From Clostridiales bacterium (GTDB lineage: Bacteria; Bacillota; Clostridia; Lachnospirales; Lachnospiraceae), in the NCBI GenBank assembly GCA_018369015.1, contig JAGZDD010000016.1, positions 1-41,256 of the forward strand: 41,256 bases of DNA. Direction: 5' to 3'. Under the pieces are notes generated by a model. That model had not been told where the DNA came from. It saw only the letters and a program-made list of their open reading frames with translations, and did not search any database. The number at the start of each line of letters is the position of its first letter. Positions within the stretch are counted from its first letter, which is position 1. Of the stretch, positions 34,414-41,256 are shown piece by piece. The position numbers were made by a program, and so were the translations under genes.

Positions 34414-34459
34414 CTTTCATGCGTGCCAGCGCAGCGTCCGGCGCGGCATGGAAGTTTAC
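34414..34459 (+). repeat. Dispersed palindromic repeat abutting the ene-reductase ribosome binding site
   Basis: CTTTCATGCGTGCCAGCG, a spacer, then GCGCGGCATGGAAGTTTAC, followed at once by TTTGGAGGAG and the start codon 16 bases later. The palindrome will therefore be transcribed in the leader if the promoter at 34333-34366 is used. Confidence 0.65.
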
Positions 34460-34475
34460 TTTGGAGGAGATTAAT

Positions 34476-36449
34476 ATGAGTAAATTCAAACATCTTTTTA
34501 CCCCAATGCAGGTTGGAACCCACACCTACAAAAACCGTATTATTGCAGCCCCTATTTATTGCGGAACATTTATCAATATTCCAGGCCTTGATTTTGTATT
34601 AAAGCATGCCATGATCGCCAGAGCCAGGGGCGGATGTTCCCAGGTTACTTTTGGCGAAACTGCCGTAGACTTTGCCGGCGCAAGCCGCGAGCCTTTCCCG
34701 CCGATTAACTATGCGGATCTCAATGATCCCACAATGGACAAGCTTAAGCCTCTCGTTGCAAAGGTAAAATCCTACGGCGCCAAAGCCCTCATTGAGCTTT
34801 CCCACTGCGGGGAGTCCGTAGAGCCAATCCCGGGCGTTGAGTACGGCATGGGTCCGATGGGTTATACAAGAGAAGACGGCATGAAGGTTTATGCCATGGA
34901 TGAAAAAATGATGTCCATGGTCGCAGAGCATTTTGTGACTGCCGCAAAATTTATGAAAGAAGCCGGCTTTGACGGGGTAATGATCCACGCCGGCCACGGC
35001 TGGCTGCTCCATCAGTTCCTTTCTTCAAGAACCAATCAGAGAACCGATGAATACGGAGGTTCGCTGGAAAACCGCGCCCGCTTCCCTCTTTATGTATTAA
35101 AATCCGTCCGTGAAGCGATGGGTAAGGATTTTATCATTGAAATGCGCGTTTCCGGCGAGGAATGTATGGACGGCGGTATGCATACCGATGAAACAGCTGC
35201 GTTCTGTAAAATGGCAGAGCCTTATGTCGATCTGATCCATGTATCTGTAGGTGTTTACAGAAATCCTATTTTAAGCGGGGAATTTTCATCCATGTACCAG
35301 CCCCACGGCCTTAACGCCGACGCTTCCGAGGCGATCAAAAAGGCCGTCAGCGTTCCCGTTGTCGTTGTGGGCGGTATTAATGACCCTGCATTTGCAGAGG
35401 AGCTTATCGCTTCAGGAAAATGCGATTTTGTGGCGCTTGGACGCCAGCTCACCGCGGACCCTGACTTTGCAAACAAAGCTGAGGCCGGCCGTGAGGACGA
35501 TATTAACCCATGTATCCGCTGTTATAAATGCTTCCCCGGTCCTCTTGAAGGCGTTGAAATCACCGACATTTTAAATATTTACGGATGTACGGTAAATCCT
35601 ACAGAATTTTTCTATGATGAAGAATTTTTAAATACACCAGTTCAGTCAAGCAAAAAGGTTCTTGTTATTGGCGGCGGAATCGCCGGCATGGAAGCGGCCG
35701 TTACTGCTTTTGACCGGGGCCATAAGGTAACGCTTATTGAAAAATCCAGCAAGCTTGGCGGACTCTTAAACTTCACAGATACCGACCATTACAAAATTGA
35801 TCTTGGAAAATTTAAGCAGCTCTATGTGCGCCGTGTCGGTGAAAGGGATATTAATGTTATGTTTAACACAGAACTTACAAAAGACCTGCTTGACAGTCTA
35901 AAACCTGACGCCGTTATTATCGCCGTAGGCTCCCACCCTATTGTTCCCCCGATCCCCGGTATCGAAAACGCCATGAAAGCGCTTGATGTCTACGATGCTC
36001 CGGAAAAGGTCGGACAAAACGTGCTTATGATCGGCGGCGGCCTTGTCGGCTGTGAAACCGGGCTTCATCTTGCGAAATCCGGTAAAAATGTGACAATCAT
36101 TGAAATGGCCGATGCGGTTGCCGCAGACAGCTATCCAATGCACCGCCTTGGTCTGCTCGATGAAATGAGCCGTATGCTCACCGTAAAAACGGGGCTTAAA
36201 TGTACAAATATCACCCCTGGCTCTGTCACCGCCCAGGATAAAGACGGCAGCGTACATACATTTGAAGGCGATACCGTTATTTACGCCCTGGGGATGAAAG
36301 CCAATGCCAATACCGCAGCCAGCCTGAAAGCCATGGTTGAAAAAGAGCTTGGAGCCATTCCGGTTTACACCGTCGGCGATTGTGTCCGCGCTTCAAAAGT
36401 TTACGAAGCCGGCCGCGAAGGCTTCACCGCCGCAATGAGCATATTATAA
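34476..36449 (+). CDS. Three-domain FMN/Fe-S/FAD ene-reductase (old yellow enzyme family)
   Basis: A 657-residue protein of the 2,4-dienoyl-CoA reductase/BaiCD-BaiH/2-enoate reductase type. Residues 1-340 form the FMN barrel (MIHAGHGWLLHQFLSSRTNQRTDEYGGS region near 170-195, and VVVGGI). A four-cysteine cluster follows with unusual spacing, C-x2-C-x2-C-x18-C, in CIRCYKCF...GCTVNP. Next come an FAD site VLVIGGGIAGMEAA and a nucleotide site VLMIGGGLVGCETG. It reduces C=C bonds next to a carbonyl or similar group; the substrate is unknown (bile acids, steroids, polyphenols or fatty acyl groups are possible). The ATG at 34476 follows GGAGGAG. Confidence 0.92.
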   Translation: MSKFKHLFTPMQVGTHTYKNRIIAAPIYCGTFINIPGLDFVLKHAMIARARGGCSQVTFGETAVDFAGASREPFPPINYADLNDPTMDKLKPLVAKVKSYGAKALIELSHCGESVEPIPGVEYGMGPMGYTREDGMKVYAMDEKMMSMVAEHFVTAAKFMKEAGFDGVMIHAGHGWLLHQFLSSRTNQRTDEYGGSLENRARFPLYVLKSVREAMGKDFIIEMRVSGEECMDGGMHTDETAAFCKMAEPYVDLIHVSVGVYRNPILSGEFSSMYQPHGLNADASEAIKKAVSVPVVVVGGINDPAFAEELIASGKCDFVALGRQLTADPDFANKAEAGREDDINPCIRCYKCFPGPLEGVEITDILNIYGCTVNPTEFFYDEEFLNTPVQSSKKVLVIGGGIAGMEAAVTAFDRGHKVTLIEKSSKLGGLLNFTDTDHYKIDLGKFKQLYVRRVGERDINVMFNTELTKDLLDSLKPDAVIIAVGSHPIVPPIPGIENAMKALDVYDAPEKVGQNVLMIGGGLVGCETGLHLAKSGKNVTIIEMADAVAADSYPMHRLGLLDEMSRMLTVKTGLKCTNITPGSVTAQDKDGSVHTFEGDTVIYALGMKANANTAASLKAMVEKELGAIPVYTVGDCVRASKVYEAGREGFTAAMSIL

Positions 36450-36467
36450 GAAAGTCTGGACGGCGCC

Positions 36468-36503
36468 AGTAACCATAGGCAGGCAAGCCTGCCTATGGTT
36501 ACT
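36468..36503. repeat. Perfect 17-bp inverted repeat with two-base centre
   Basis: AGTAACCATAGGCAGGC, AA, GCCTGCCTATGGTTACT, 18 bases after the ene-reductase stop. There is no U-run, so it may be mainly a 3' stability structure or a repeat element. Confidence 0.75.
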
Positions 36504-36538
36504 GACATCAGACGGACAGGAAAAAAATGACCGCAATG

Positions 36539-36587
36539 AAAAAGCTCCGGCGCCCCACATTTACTACGTGGCCGCACCGGAGCTTTT
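36539..36587. terminator. Bidirectional terminator between convergent genes
   Basis: AAAAAGCTCCGG and CCGGAGCTTTT arms around a CCAC/GTGG inner stem, with A-rich and T-rich flanks. It ends the ene-reductase gene from one side and the sugar importer operon from the other. Confidence 0.8.
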
Positions 36588-36602
36588 ATACGGCAAATGC
36601 GC

Positions 36603-37571
36603 TTAAGCCGCCTTTGCCGGAGCCTTTTTAACCTTTGTCTGCTGATAAGTATCGTAGCCAATGGAAGCCATAAGGATAATACCTTTCACAATATACTGTG
36701 TATATGTATCCATACCGATCATCTGCATACCGTTGGTCAGAATGCCAAGAATCAGACAGCCAACAACAGCACCTTTCACACGGCCTTCGCCGCCAATGAA
36801 GGAAACGCCGCCGAGAACGCAGGCTGTGATACAGTCAAATTCTACACCCGGCCCGATGTTGGAGCTGGCGGAACCGCCGCGGGCAGTAAGAATAATAGCG
36901 GCAAGGGCAAATAAAATACCGGCAATGCCAAAAACCATAACTTTGATCTTATTGACGTTGATACCTGCCAGTCTTGCAGTTTCCGAATTTCCGCCGACAG
37001 CATAGATAAAACGCCCAAAACATGTTTTTTCAAGCATTAAATGAATAACAACAGCTACTACAATAACAATGATCACCGGAATAGACACCGGACCCACATA
37101 GCCCTGGCCGATGCCAATATAGCTTTCCGGGAAATCATAGAAGGATTTAGAGCCTGACAACGTATACGAAATACCTTTAAACAGCGTCATTGTCGCCAAA
37201 GTGACAATCATAGGGTGTATTCGCAAAAGATTTGCCGCAAACCCATTAAAACAGCCCAAAATAATACCAATAACAACGCCGAGAATAATCGCTACAACAA
37301 CCGGAAGCCCCGCATTTTGCATAAACAGCGCGATGCTGACACCGATAACAGCCATAGCCTGTCCAACGGAAAGGTCTGTACCGCCGCTGATCATAATAAG
37401 GGCCACGCCAATGGTCGCAATGATAAAATAAGCGTTCTGGGTACAAATGTTCATAATATTTTTAAAGGAACGGAAGTTCGGTGACCAGATACAGAATATA
37501 ATCACCAGTAAAATTAAGATAATAAGCATCATATTATCTTTGACTAATTTTTGAATTTTACTTTTCGTCAT
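36603..37571 (-). CDS. Sugar ABC importer permease, RbsC type
   Basis: A 322-residue membrane protein with eight or more helices and the family segments SGGTDLSVGQAMAVIGV, ARLAGINVNKIKVMVFGIAG and ACVLGGVSFIGGEGRVKGAVVG. It forms the channel of a ribose/galactose-class (CUT2) importer. Of two nearby ATGs, 37571 is preferred because AGGAGG is 9 bases away, against 3 for 37577. The start is 13 bp after the ATPase stop. Confidence 0.95.
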   Translation of the reverse strand: MTKSKIQKLVKDNMMLIILILLVIIFCIWSPNFRSFKNIMNICTQNAYFIIATIGVALIMISGGTDLSVGQAMAVIGVSIALFMQNAGLPVVVAIILGVVIGIILGCFNGFAANLLRIHPMIVTLATMTLFKGISYTLSGSKSFYDFPESYIGIGQGYVGPVSIPVIIVIVVAVVIHLMLEKTCFGRFIYAVGGNSETARLAGINVNKIKVMVFGIAGILFALAAIILTARGGSASSNIGPGVEFDCITACVLGGVSFIGGEGRVKGAVVGCLILGILTNGMQMIGMDTYTQYIVKGIILMASIGYDTYQQTKVKKAPAKAA

Positions 37572-37584
37572 TGTCATAATCCTC

Positions 37585-39063
37585 CTACTCGTGAGATGCC
37601 AGATGCATGATCGCTTCCTGGCTGAAATCTTCTTTTTTAAGTTCGCCGGTCAATTTGCCTTCACACAAAACAATAATGCGGTCAGACATCCCAAGAAGTT
37701 CTTCCATATCTGAGCTGACCATAATAATTGATTTTCCTGACTTAACCAGTTCGCACATAAGATCATAAATCTCATGTCTGGCGCCAATATCAATACCTCT
37801 TGTAGGCTCGTCAAAAATAATGATTTCAGTATCCGCAGCAAGCACCTTTGCCAGGACAACTTTCTGCTGGTTACCGCCGCTTAAATTTCTAACCTTTTGA
37901 TCCAGCGACGGAGTCTTGATGTTCAGCATTTTTTCATAATGCTCTGCCTGCTTATGGATCTTCTTCTTATCAATCACATGGGCAGTTGTCAATTTATGAA
38001 TATTAGAAATACTGATATTCCATTCAATGCTGCTGTTCAAAAAACATCCCTGCATCTTACGGTCTTCGGGAATCAGCCCAATTCCAAGCTTTAGCGCTTC
38101 CTTTGGAGAACGGATATTGACTTCCTTTCCATCAATATATACTTTACCGCCAAGTTTTTTATCTGCACCGAAAATAACGCGCATAAGTTCCGTACGCCCG
38201 GCGCCTACAAGGCCTGAAACGCCAAGAATTTCTCCTTTTTTTAATTCAAAGGAAACATCTGTATTATTATAACCGCTTAAATGCTCTACCTTTAACGCAA
38301 CTTCATTTTTTACACAGTCGCGCTTTGGATAGGAATCATTAAGTTCCCTTCCAACCATAAGGGTAATCAGTTCATCCCTGGATGTTTTTTCCGTATCTAC
38401 GGTTGTAACATAAGTACCATCGCGCATAATCGTTACGCGGTCAGTAATTTCAAACAGCTCCTCCAGCCGGTGGGAAATATAAATGACTGTCTTTCCTTTG
38501 GACTTTAAGTTCCTTATAATCTCATAAAGATTTGTAACCTCAGACATGGTTAACTGAGCCGTCGGCTCGTCCATAACAATAATGGAAGCATCTTTTGAAA
38601 TCGCTTTTGTGATCTCCACAAGCTGCTGCTGCGCCGTCGAGAGTTCTTTCACATAAGCCTTTGGATTAATATTAATATGATATTTATCAAAAAGTTCCTT
38701 TGTAATGGAAACCATTTCTTTCTTATTTGCTATACCATGCATCTGCCTGCCAAGACAGATGTTTTCAGCAACCGACAGGCCTCCGATCAGGTTATATTCC
38801 TGATAAATAACTTCCACGCCGCAATTTCTTGAAATTGCCGGCGTCATTTTATCAAATTCCTGCCCGTTGATCCAAATTTTTCCCCCGTCATTAGTAACAG
38901 CGCCGGACAAAACTTTAATCAGTGTCGATTTTCCCGCGCCGTTTTCGCCTAAAAGCGCATGAACTTCGCCAGCTTTAAAATCAACGCTGACATTGTCAAG
39001 CGCGACAACTCCAGGGTATAATTTGGTTATATTTTTCATGCTTAAAACAGTTTTTGACTCCAT
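37585..39063 (-). CDS. Sugar ABC importer ATPase, RbsA/MglA type
   Basis: A 492-residue protein with two fused ATPase domains: Walker A GENGAGKSTLIKV with signature LSTAQQQLVEI and Walker B IIVMDEPTAQL in the first; the second has the degenerate GLVGAGRTELMR, signature LSGGNQQKVVLAK and IIFDEPTRGID. This is the usual CUT2 arrangement, in which only one site is fully active. The sugar could be ribose, galactose, xylose or another monosaccharide; no catabolic genes are adjacent. It lies in the operon between the binding protein and the permease. Confidence 0.95.
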   Translation of the reverse strand: MESKTVLSMKNITKLYPGVVALDNVSVDFKAGEVHALLGENGAGKSTLIKVLSGAVTNDGGKIWINGQEFDKMTPAISRNCGVEVIYQEYNLIGGLSVAENICLGRQMHGIANKKEMVSITKELFDKYHININPKAYVKELSTAQQQLVEITKAISKDASIIVMDEPTAQLTMSEVTNLYEIIRNLKSKGKTVIYISHRLEELFEITDRVTIMRDGTYVTTVDTEKTSRDELITLMVGRELNDSYPKRDCVKNEVALKVEHLSGYNNTDVSFELKKGEILGVSGLVGAGRTELMRVIFGADKKLGGKVYIDGKEVNIRSPKEALKLGIGLIPEDRKMQGCFLNSSIEWNISISNIHKLTTAHVIDKKKIHKQAEHYEKMLNIKTPSLDQKVRNLSGGNQQKVVLAKVLAADTEIIIFDEPTRGIDIGARHEIYDLMCELVKSGKSIIMVSSDMEELLGMSDRIIVLCEGKLTGELKKEDFSQEAIMHLASHE

Positions 39064-39087
39064 GCTTGCACCCTTCCCGTTATGTTT

Positions 39088-39126
39088 CGGGCACTGCCCC
39101 CGGAGAGTTCCCCAAAGCAGTGCCCG
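39088..39126 (-). other. Inverted repeat between binding protein and ATPase genes
   Basis: CGGGCACTGC (39088-39097) and GCAGTGCCCG (39117-39126), with no U-run. Such stems after binding-protein genes often stabilise the upstream message and lower expression of downstream genes. Confidence 0.55.
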
Positions 39127-39204
39127 TTAAAAATTCACTTTTGCTGCTTCATTTCCGCTGCTTTGTACAAATACTGCACATGCCGCGAACCGCTGCATTT
39201 TTTA

Positions 39205-40314
39205 TTACAGAGTATCCGGTGTAATTATAGTAGCCACGCCGTCAACGCTTACAGGTTCTTCGCCGTTAATCATCGGAGTCAGCGCTTTCATAAAATCTGT
39301 TACTGTAGCGTTAATATCGCCCATGGAAACTGTTCCTCTTAAAACGCTTTCATTATTTACAGAAGCCTGGATCTTAGAAATAATTTCATCCGTTTCATCC
39401 ACGCAGAATACTGCAAATTTGCTCTTGTCTTCGATCGGAGAACCACCGGACATAACATAGGATTCTGTACCAACGCCGCATGTACCGTTCATGCAGATAA
39501 TAACATCTGTATCAGGATTTGCAAGTAATGTGTTTTCTGCCAGTGTGCGGGCAGCATCTGTCTTATCCTGGTCTGTTACCTCAGCTTCAACAACGGTTAC
39601 TTTACTGTTTTCTTTAATCTTATTAAGAATCGCATCGCTGCGGATCACAGATTCCGGTGTTGTGGAGGATGTCATAACGAACACTTTAACATCTCCGTCG
39701 GCTGCATCGGCATAGTTTTCATCAATCCAATCGCTGGCCATCTGAGCGCAGGCTGTACCCATGTCTTCATCCGTTGCGGAAATTACAGAGCATGTAGCGC
39801 CTGGAATTTCATAAGCAAATGCTAATACAGGGATTCCCTGTTCAACAGCAGCCTGGCAGGCGTTGGCAACGCCGTCGCCATTGACAGCCCATACAACAAG
39901 CATATCGCAGCCCATGGTTATATCATTTTCGATCTGGCTGATCTGTGTTGTTACGTTATTTTCAGCAGAGTCAAACTGTACTTCGGCACCTGTTTCTTCA
40001 ATAGCAGCCTGCATTGCGTCTGTTAAGGCAAGCATAAAGTCATTACCAATACTAGGTACGGTCATACCAATCTTTTTGCCTTCGCCGTTGGCTGTTCCTA
40101 AAGTTTCTTTTACAGATTCAGCAACGCTCTGCGCATTACTTTCAATAATAGCCTCTGTATCTGCTGTCGATTCATTTCCTGAAGATTGTGCGGCATTTGT
40201 ATCTGCCGGGGCAGCTGTTGTGCCTGTGCTTCCAGAACCGGAATTACCGCAGCCGGCAACTAAAGCGGCTGTCATTGCAACGCCAAGAACAAGACTTAAA
40301 ACTTTTCTTTTCAT
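39205..40314 (-). CDS. Periplasmic-type sugar-binding lipoprotein, RbsB family
   Basis: A 369-residue lipoprotein: signal LVLGVAMTAALVAGC with lipobox VAGC, a Ser/Thr/Ala-rich linker, and a type 1 periplasmic-binding fold (IGMTVPSIGNDFMLALTDAMQAA, ISQIENDITMGCDMLVVWAVNGDG, FAVFCVDETDE). It delivers sugar to the RbsA/RbsC pair downstream. AAGGAGCG precedes the ATG, and a promoter is seen at 40391-40419. It is closely similar to the truncated gene just upstream, which points to tandem duplication. Confidence 0.95.
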   Translation of the reverse strand: MKRKVLSLVLGVAMTAALVAGCGNSGSGSTGTTAAPADTNAAQSSGNESTADTEAIIESNAQSVAESVKETLGTANGEGKKIGMTVPSIGNDFMLALTDAMQAAIEETGAEVQFDSAENNVTTQISQIENDITMGCDMLVVWAVNGDGVANACQAAVEQGIPVLAFAYEIPGATCSVISATDEDMGTACAQMASDWIDENYADAADGDVKVFVMTSSTTPESVIRSDAILNKIKENSKVTVVEAEVTDQDKTDAARTLAENTLLANPDTDVIICMNGTCGVGTESYVMSGGSPIEDKSKFAVFCVDETDEIISKIQASVNNESVLRGTVSMGDINATVTDFMKALTPMINGEEPVSVDGVATIITPDTL

Positions 40315-40390
40315 AAAAAAACGCTCCTTTAATCAATTGTAACAGCCGCAGTCAAACAGCACATTCGCTGTCTGCCCCGGCTGCACAATT

Positions 40391-40419
40391 AATATACAGC
40401 GAAATTTTATGAACCACAA
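40391..40419 (-). promoter_or_regulatory. Promoter of the sugar importer operon
   Basis: On the minus strand TTGTGG (40414-40419), 17 bases, TATATT (40391-40396), about 75 bases before the binding-protein ATG. It may give this copy expression independent of the upstream duplicate. Confidence 0.55.
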
Positions 40420-40466
40420 TGCGACAATATTTCTAAAAGGTGGACTTTTTTTTCATGTTATTCGTT

Positions 40467-41256
40467 TTACTGATTCACTGTGTCCGGTGTCACTTTTGCG
40501 GCTGCACCATTGACATCCACAGGTTCCTGGTCATTAAGAAGCGGCGTCATAGCTTTCATTAAATCACCAATTGTATCGTCAATACTTCCCATAGAAATAG
40601 TTCCTCTGAGAACACTTTCATCATTTACAGATGAGGCAATTTTTGAAACGATCTCGTCCGTTTCATCCACACAGAAAATTGCAAACTTACTCTTATCCTC
40701 AACCGGTGAAGATGTGGACATTACAAAGGATTCTGCTCCTAGCCCCGAAGCGCCGTTCGCTGCAATAATCACATCAATCCCCGGGTTAGCAAGCATTGTA
40801 TTTTCAGCAAGTGTACGGGCAGCCCCGGTATCATTCCAATCTGGAACTTCTGCCTCAATAATACTTACTTTACTGTTTTCCTTGATTTTTTCAAGAATCG
40901 CATCGCTGCGCAGTGTTGCTTCTGGAATTGTTGAAGCAGTAAGAACAAGTACCGAAACTTCCCCATCACTAGCATCAGCAAAATTTTCGTCAATCCACTC
41001 TGAAGCAATTTCTGAGCAGGCAGTTCCCATATCTGCATCGCTTGCAGAAATCATTGAACAGCTTGCCGTAGAGATTTCATTAGCGAAGGCCAGCACTGGA
41101 ATCCCCTGATCTACGGCATGCTGGCAGGCATTGGCAACGCCGTCTCCGTTTACTGCCCATACAACAAGGATATTACAGCCCATGGTTATATCATTTTCAA
41201 TCTGGCTGATTTGCTTTGTCACATCACTTTCTGCCGAATCAAACTGTACCTGGGCC
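40467..41256 (-). CDS. Second RbsB-family sugar-binding protein, 5' end outside the window
   Basis: 263 codons are visible; the frame runs off the window (AQVQFDSAESDVTKQISQIEND at the edge), so signal peptide and start are not seen. Residues align throughout with the gene at 39205-40314, at roughly 70 percent identity by eye. Differences cluster in likely ligand-contact loops, for example AANGASGLGAES here against CMNGTCGVGTES there, and at the hinge-side segment NEISTASC against YEIPGATC. The C-terminus ends TPDTVNQ. It is probably a paralogue with shifted sugar preference feeding the same transporter. Confidence 0.93.
   Translation of the reverse strand, partial: AQVQFDSAESDVTKQISQIENDITMGCNILVVWAVNGDGVANACQHAVDQGIPVLAFANEISTASCSMISASDADMGTACSEIASEWIDENFADASDGEVSVLVLTASTIPEATLRSDAILEKIKENSKVSIIEAEVPDWNDTGAARTLAENTMLANPGIDVIIAANGASGLGAESFVMSTSSPVEDKSKFAIFCVDETDEIVSKIASSVNDESVLRGTISMGSIDDTIGDLMKAMTPLLNDQEPVDVNGAAAKVTPDTVNQ

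Larger units (their letters stand above)
33957..34475. promoter_or_regulatory. Divergent control region between the flavoprotein and ene-reductase genes
   Basis: No gene. Minus-strand promoter: TTGCGT (34084-34089), 17 bases, TATGAT (34061-34066). Plus-strand promoter: two overlapping candidates, TTTACT (34333-34338)/TATACT (34356-34361) and TTGATG (34338-34343)/TATAAC (34361-34366), each with 17-base spacing. Candidate operators: TTTAGAC-TTTT-GTCTAAA (34290-34307), ACAATT-TCACC-AATTGT (34374-34390) and TTTTTGT-AAC-ACAAAAA (34107-34123). The flavoprotein leader also has GCTATG/CATAGC and CCGTTGC/GCAACGG stems. No regulator gene is adjacent. Confidence 0.6.

Noticed and set aside
34476..36449. 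Bilirubin reductase (BilR), suggested by an ene-reductase beside a flavodoxin-like protein
   Set aside because: From memory, BilR enzymes carry an HGDR active-site motif; here the corresponding segment reads HGWL, and the partner is a larger Fe-S flavoprotein with a zinc ribbon. A phylogeny would be needed to revisit this.
36468..36503. Intrinsic terminator call for the perfect 17-bp inverted repeat
   Set aside because: No U-run follows on either strand; the hairpin at 36539-36587 fits termination better.
1..41256. tRNA, rRNA, phage or insertion sequence genes
   Set aside because: I saw no T-loop-type signatures, no rRNA-like conserved stretches and no transposase or integrase motifs in any open frame.

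Overview
The window reads as a chromosomal segment of a gut-type, strictly anaerobic Firmicute, most likely a member of the Lachnospiraceae (inference). The grounds are low-to-moderate GC, strong AGGAGG ribosome binding sites, YesM/YesN and LplB/YtcP-type sugar regulation and transport, a GH85 lipoprotein, Fe-S flavoenzymes, and no respiratory genes. I found no rRNA, tRNA, CRISPR array, phage or transposase gene. Most genes lie on the minus strand.

Layout. Positions 1-600 are a non-coding mosaic of repeats and hairpins, followed by a MATE exporter (657-1991, plus). Positions 2066-10258 (minus) form one operon: two LplB/YtcP-type permeases, a lipoprotein sugar-binding protein, a type B carboxylesterase, a GH5 glycosidase and a CE1-like esterase. 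The three hydrolases lack signal peptides, so the operon looks built to import an acylated oligosaccharide and then de-esterify and cut it in the cytoplasm. A YesM-type sensor kinase (divergent) and a YesN-type response regulator sit beside it. Next, on the minus strand, come enolase, AhpC peroxiredoxin and an AhpF-like reductase with swapped domain order. A large GH85 endo-beta-N-acetylglucosaminidase lipoprotein, a DUF2798 membrane protein, TspO and RecQ follow.

Positions 24.8-30.3 kb look like a decaying neighbourhood. An ECF sigma gene lacks its recognition helix, an adjacent membrane gene lacks a proper start, an ABC ATPase appears to start at ATT, its permease has a frameshifted C-terminus, and a GGDEF/EAL protein is split by one in-frame amber codon. 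Beyond this lie endonuclease III, a ferredoxin-nitroreductase and a YczE-like membrane protein. A divergent pair follows: an Fe-S flavoprotein and a three-domain ene-reductase. The window ends in an RbsC/RbsA/RbsB-type sugar importer with two tandem, similar binding proteins, the second cut by the window edge.

The most unusual signal is in the intergenic DNA. A palindromic repeat of about 45 bp recurs in at least eight places, often flush against gene ends, and supplies the stop codons of two genes. The enolase leader carries three tandem 53-bp units of paired hairpins just upstream of the ribosome binding site, behind a near-consensus promoter. A 48-bp perfect palindrome lies upstream of the MATE gene.
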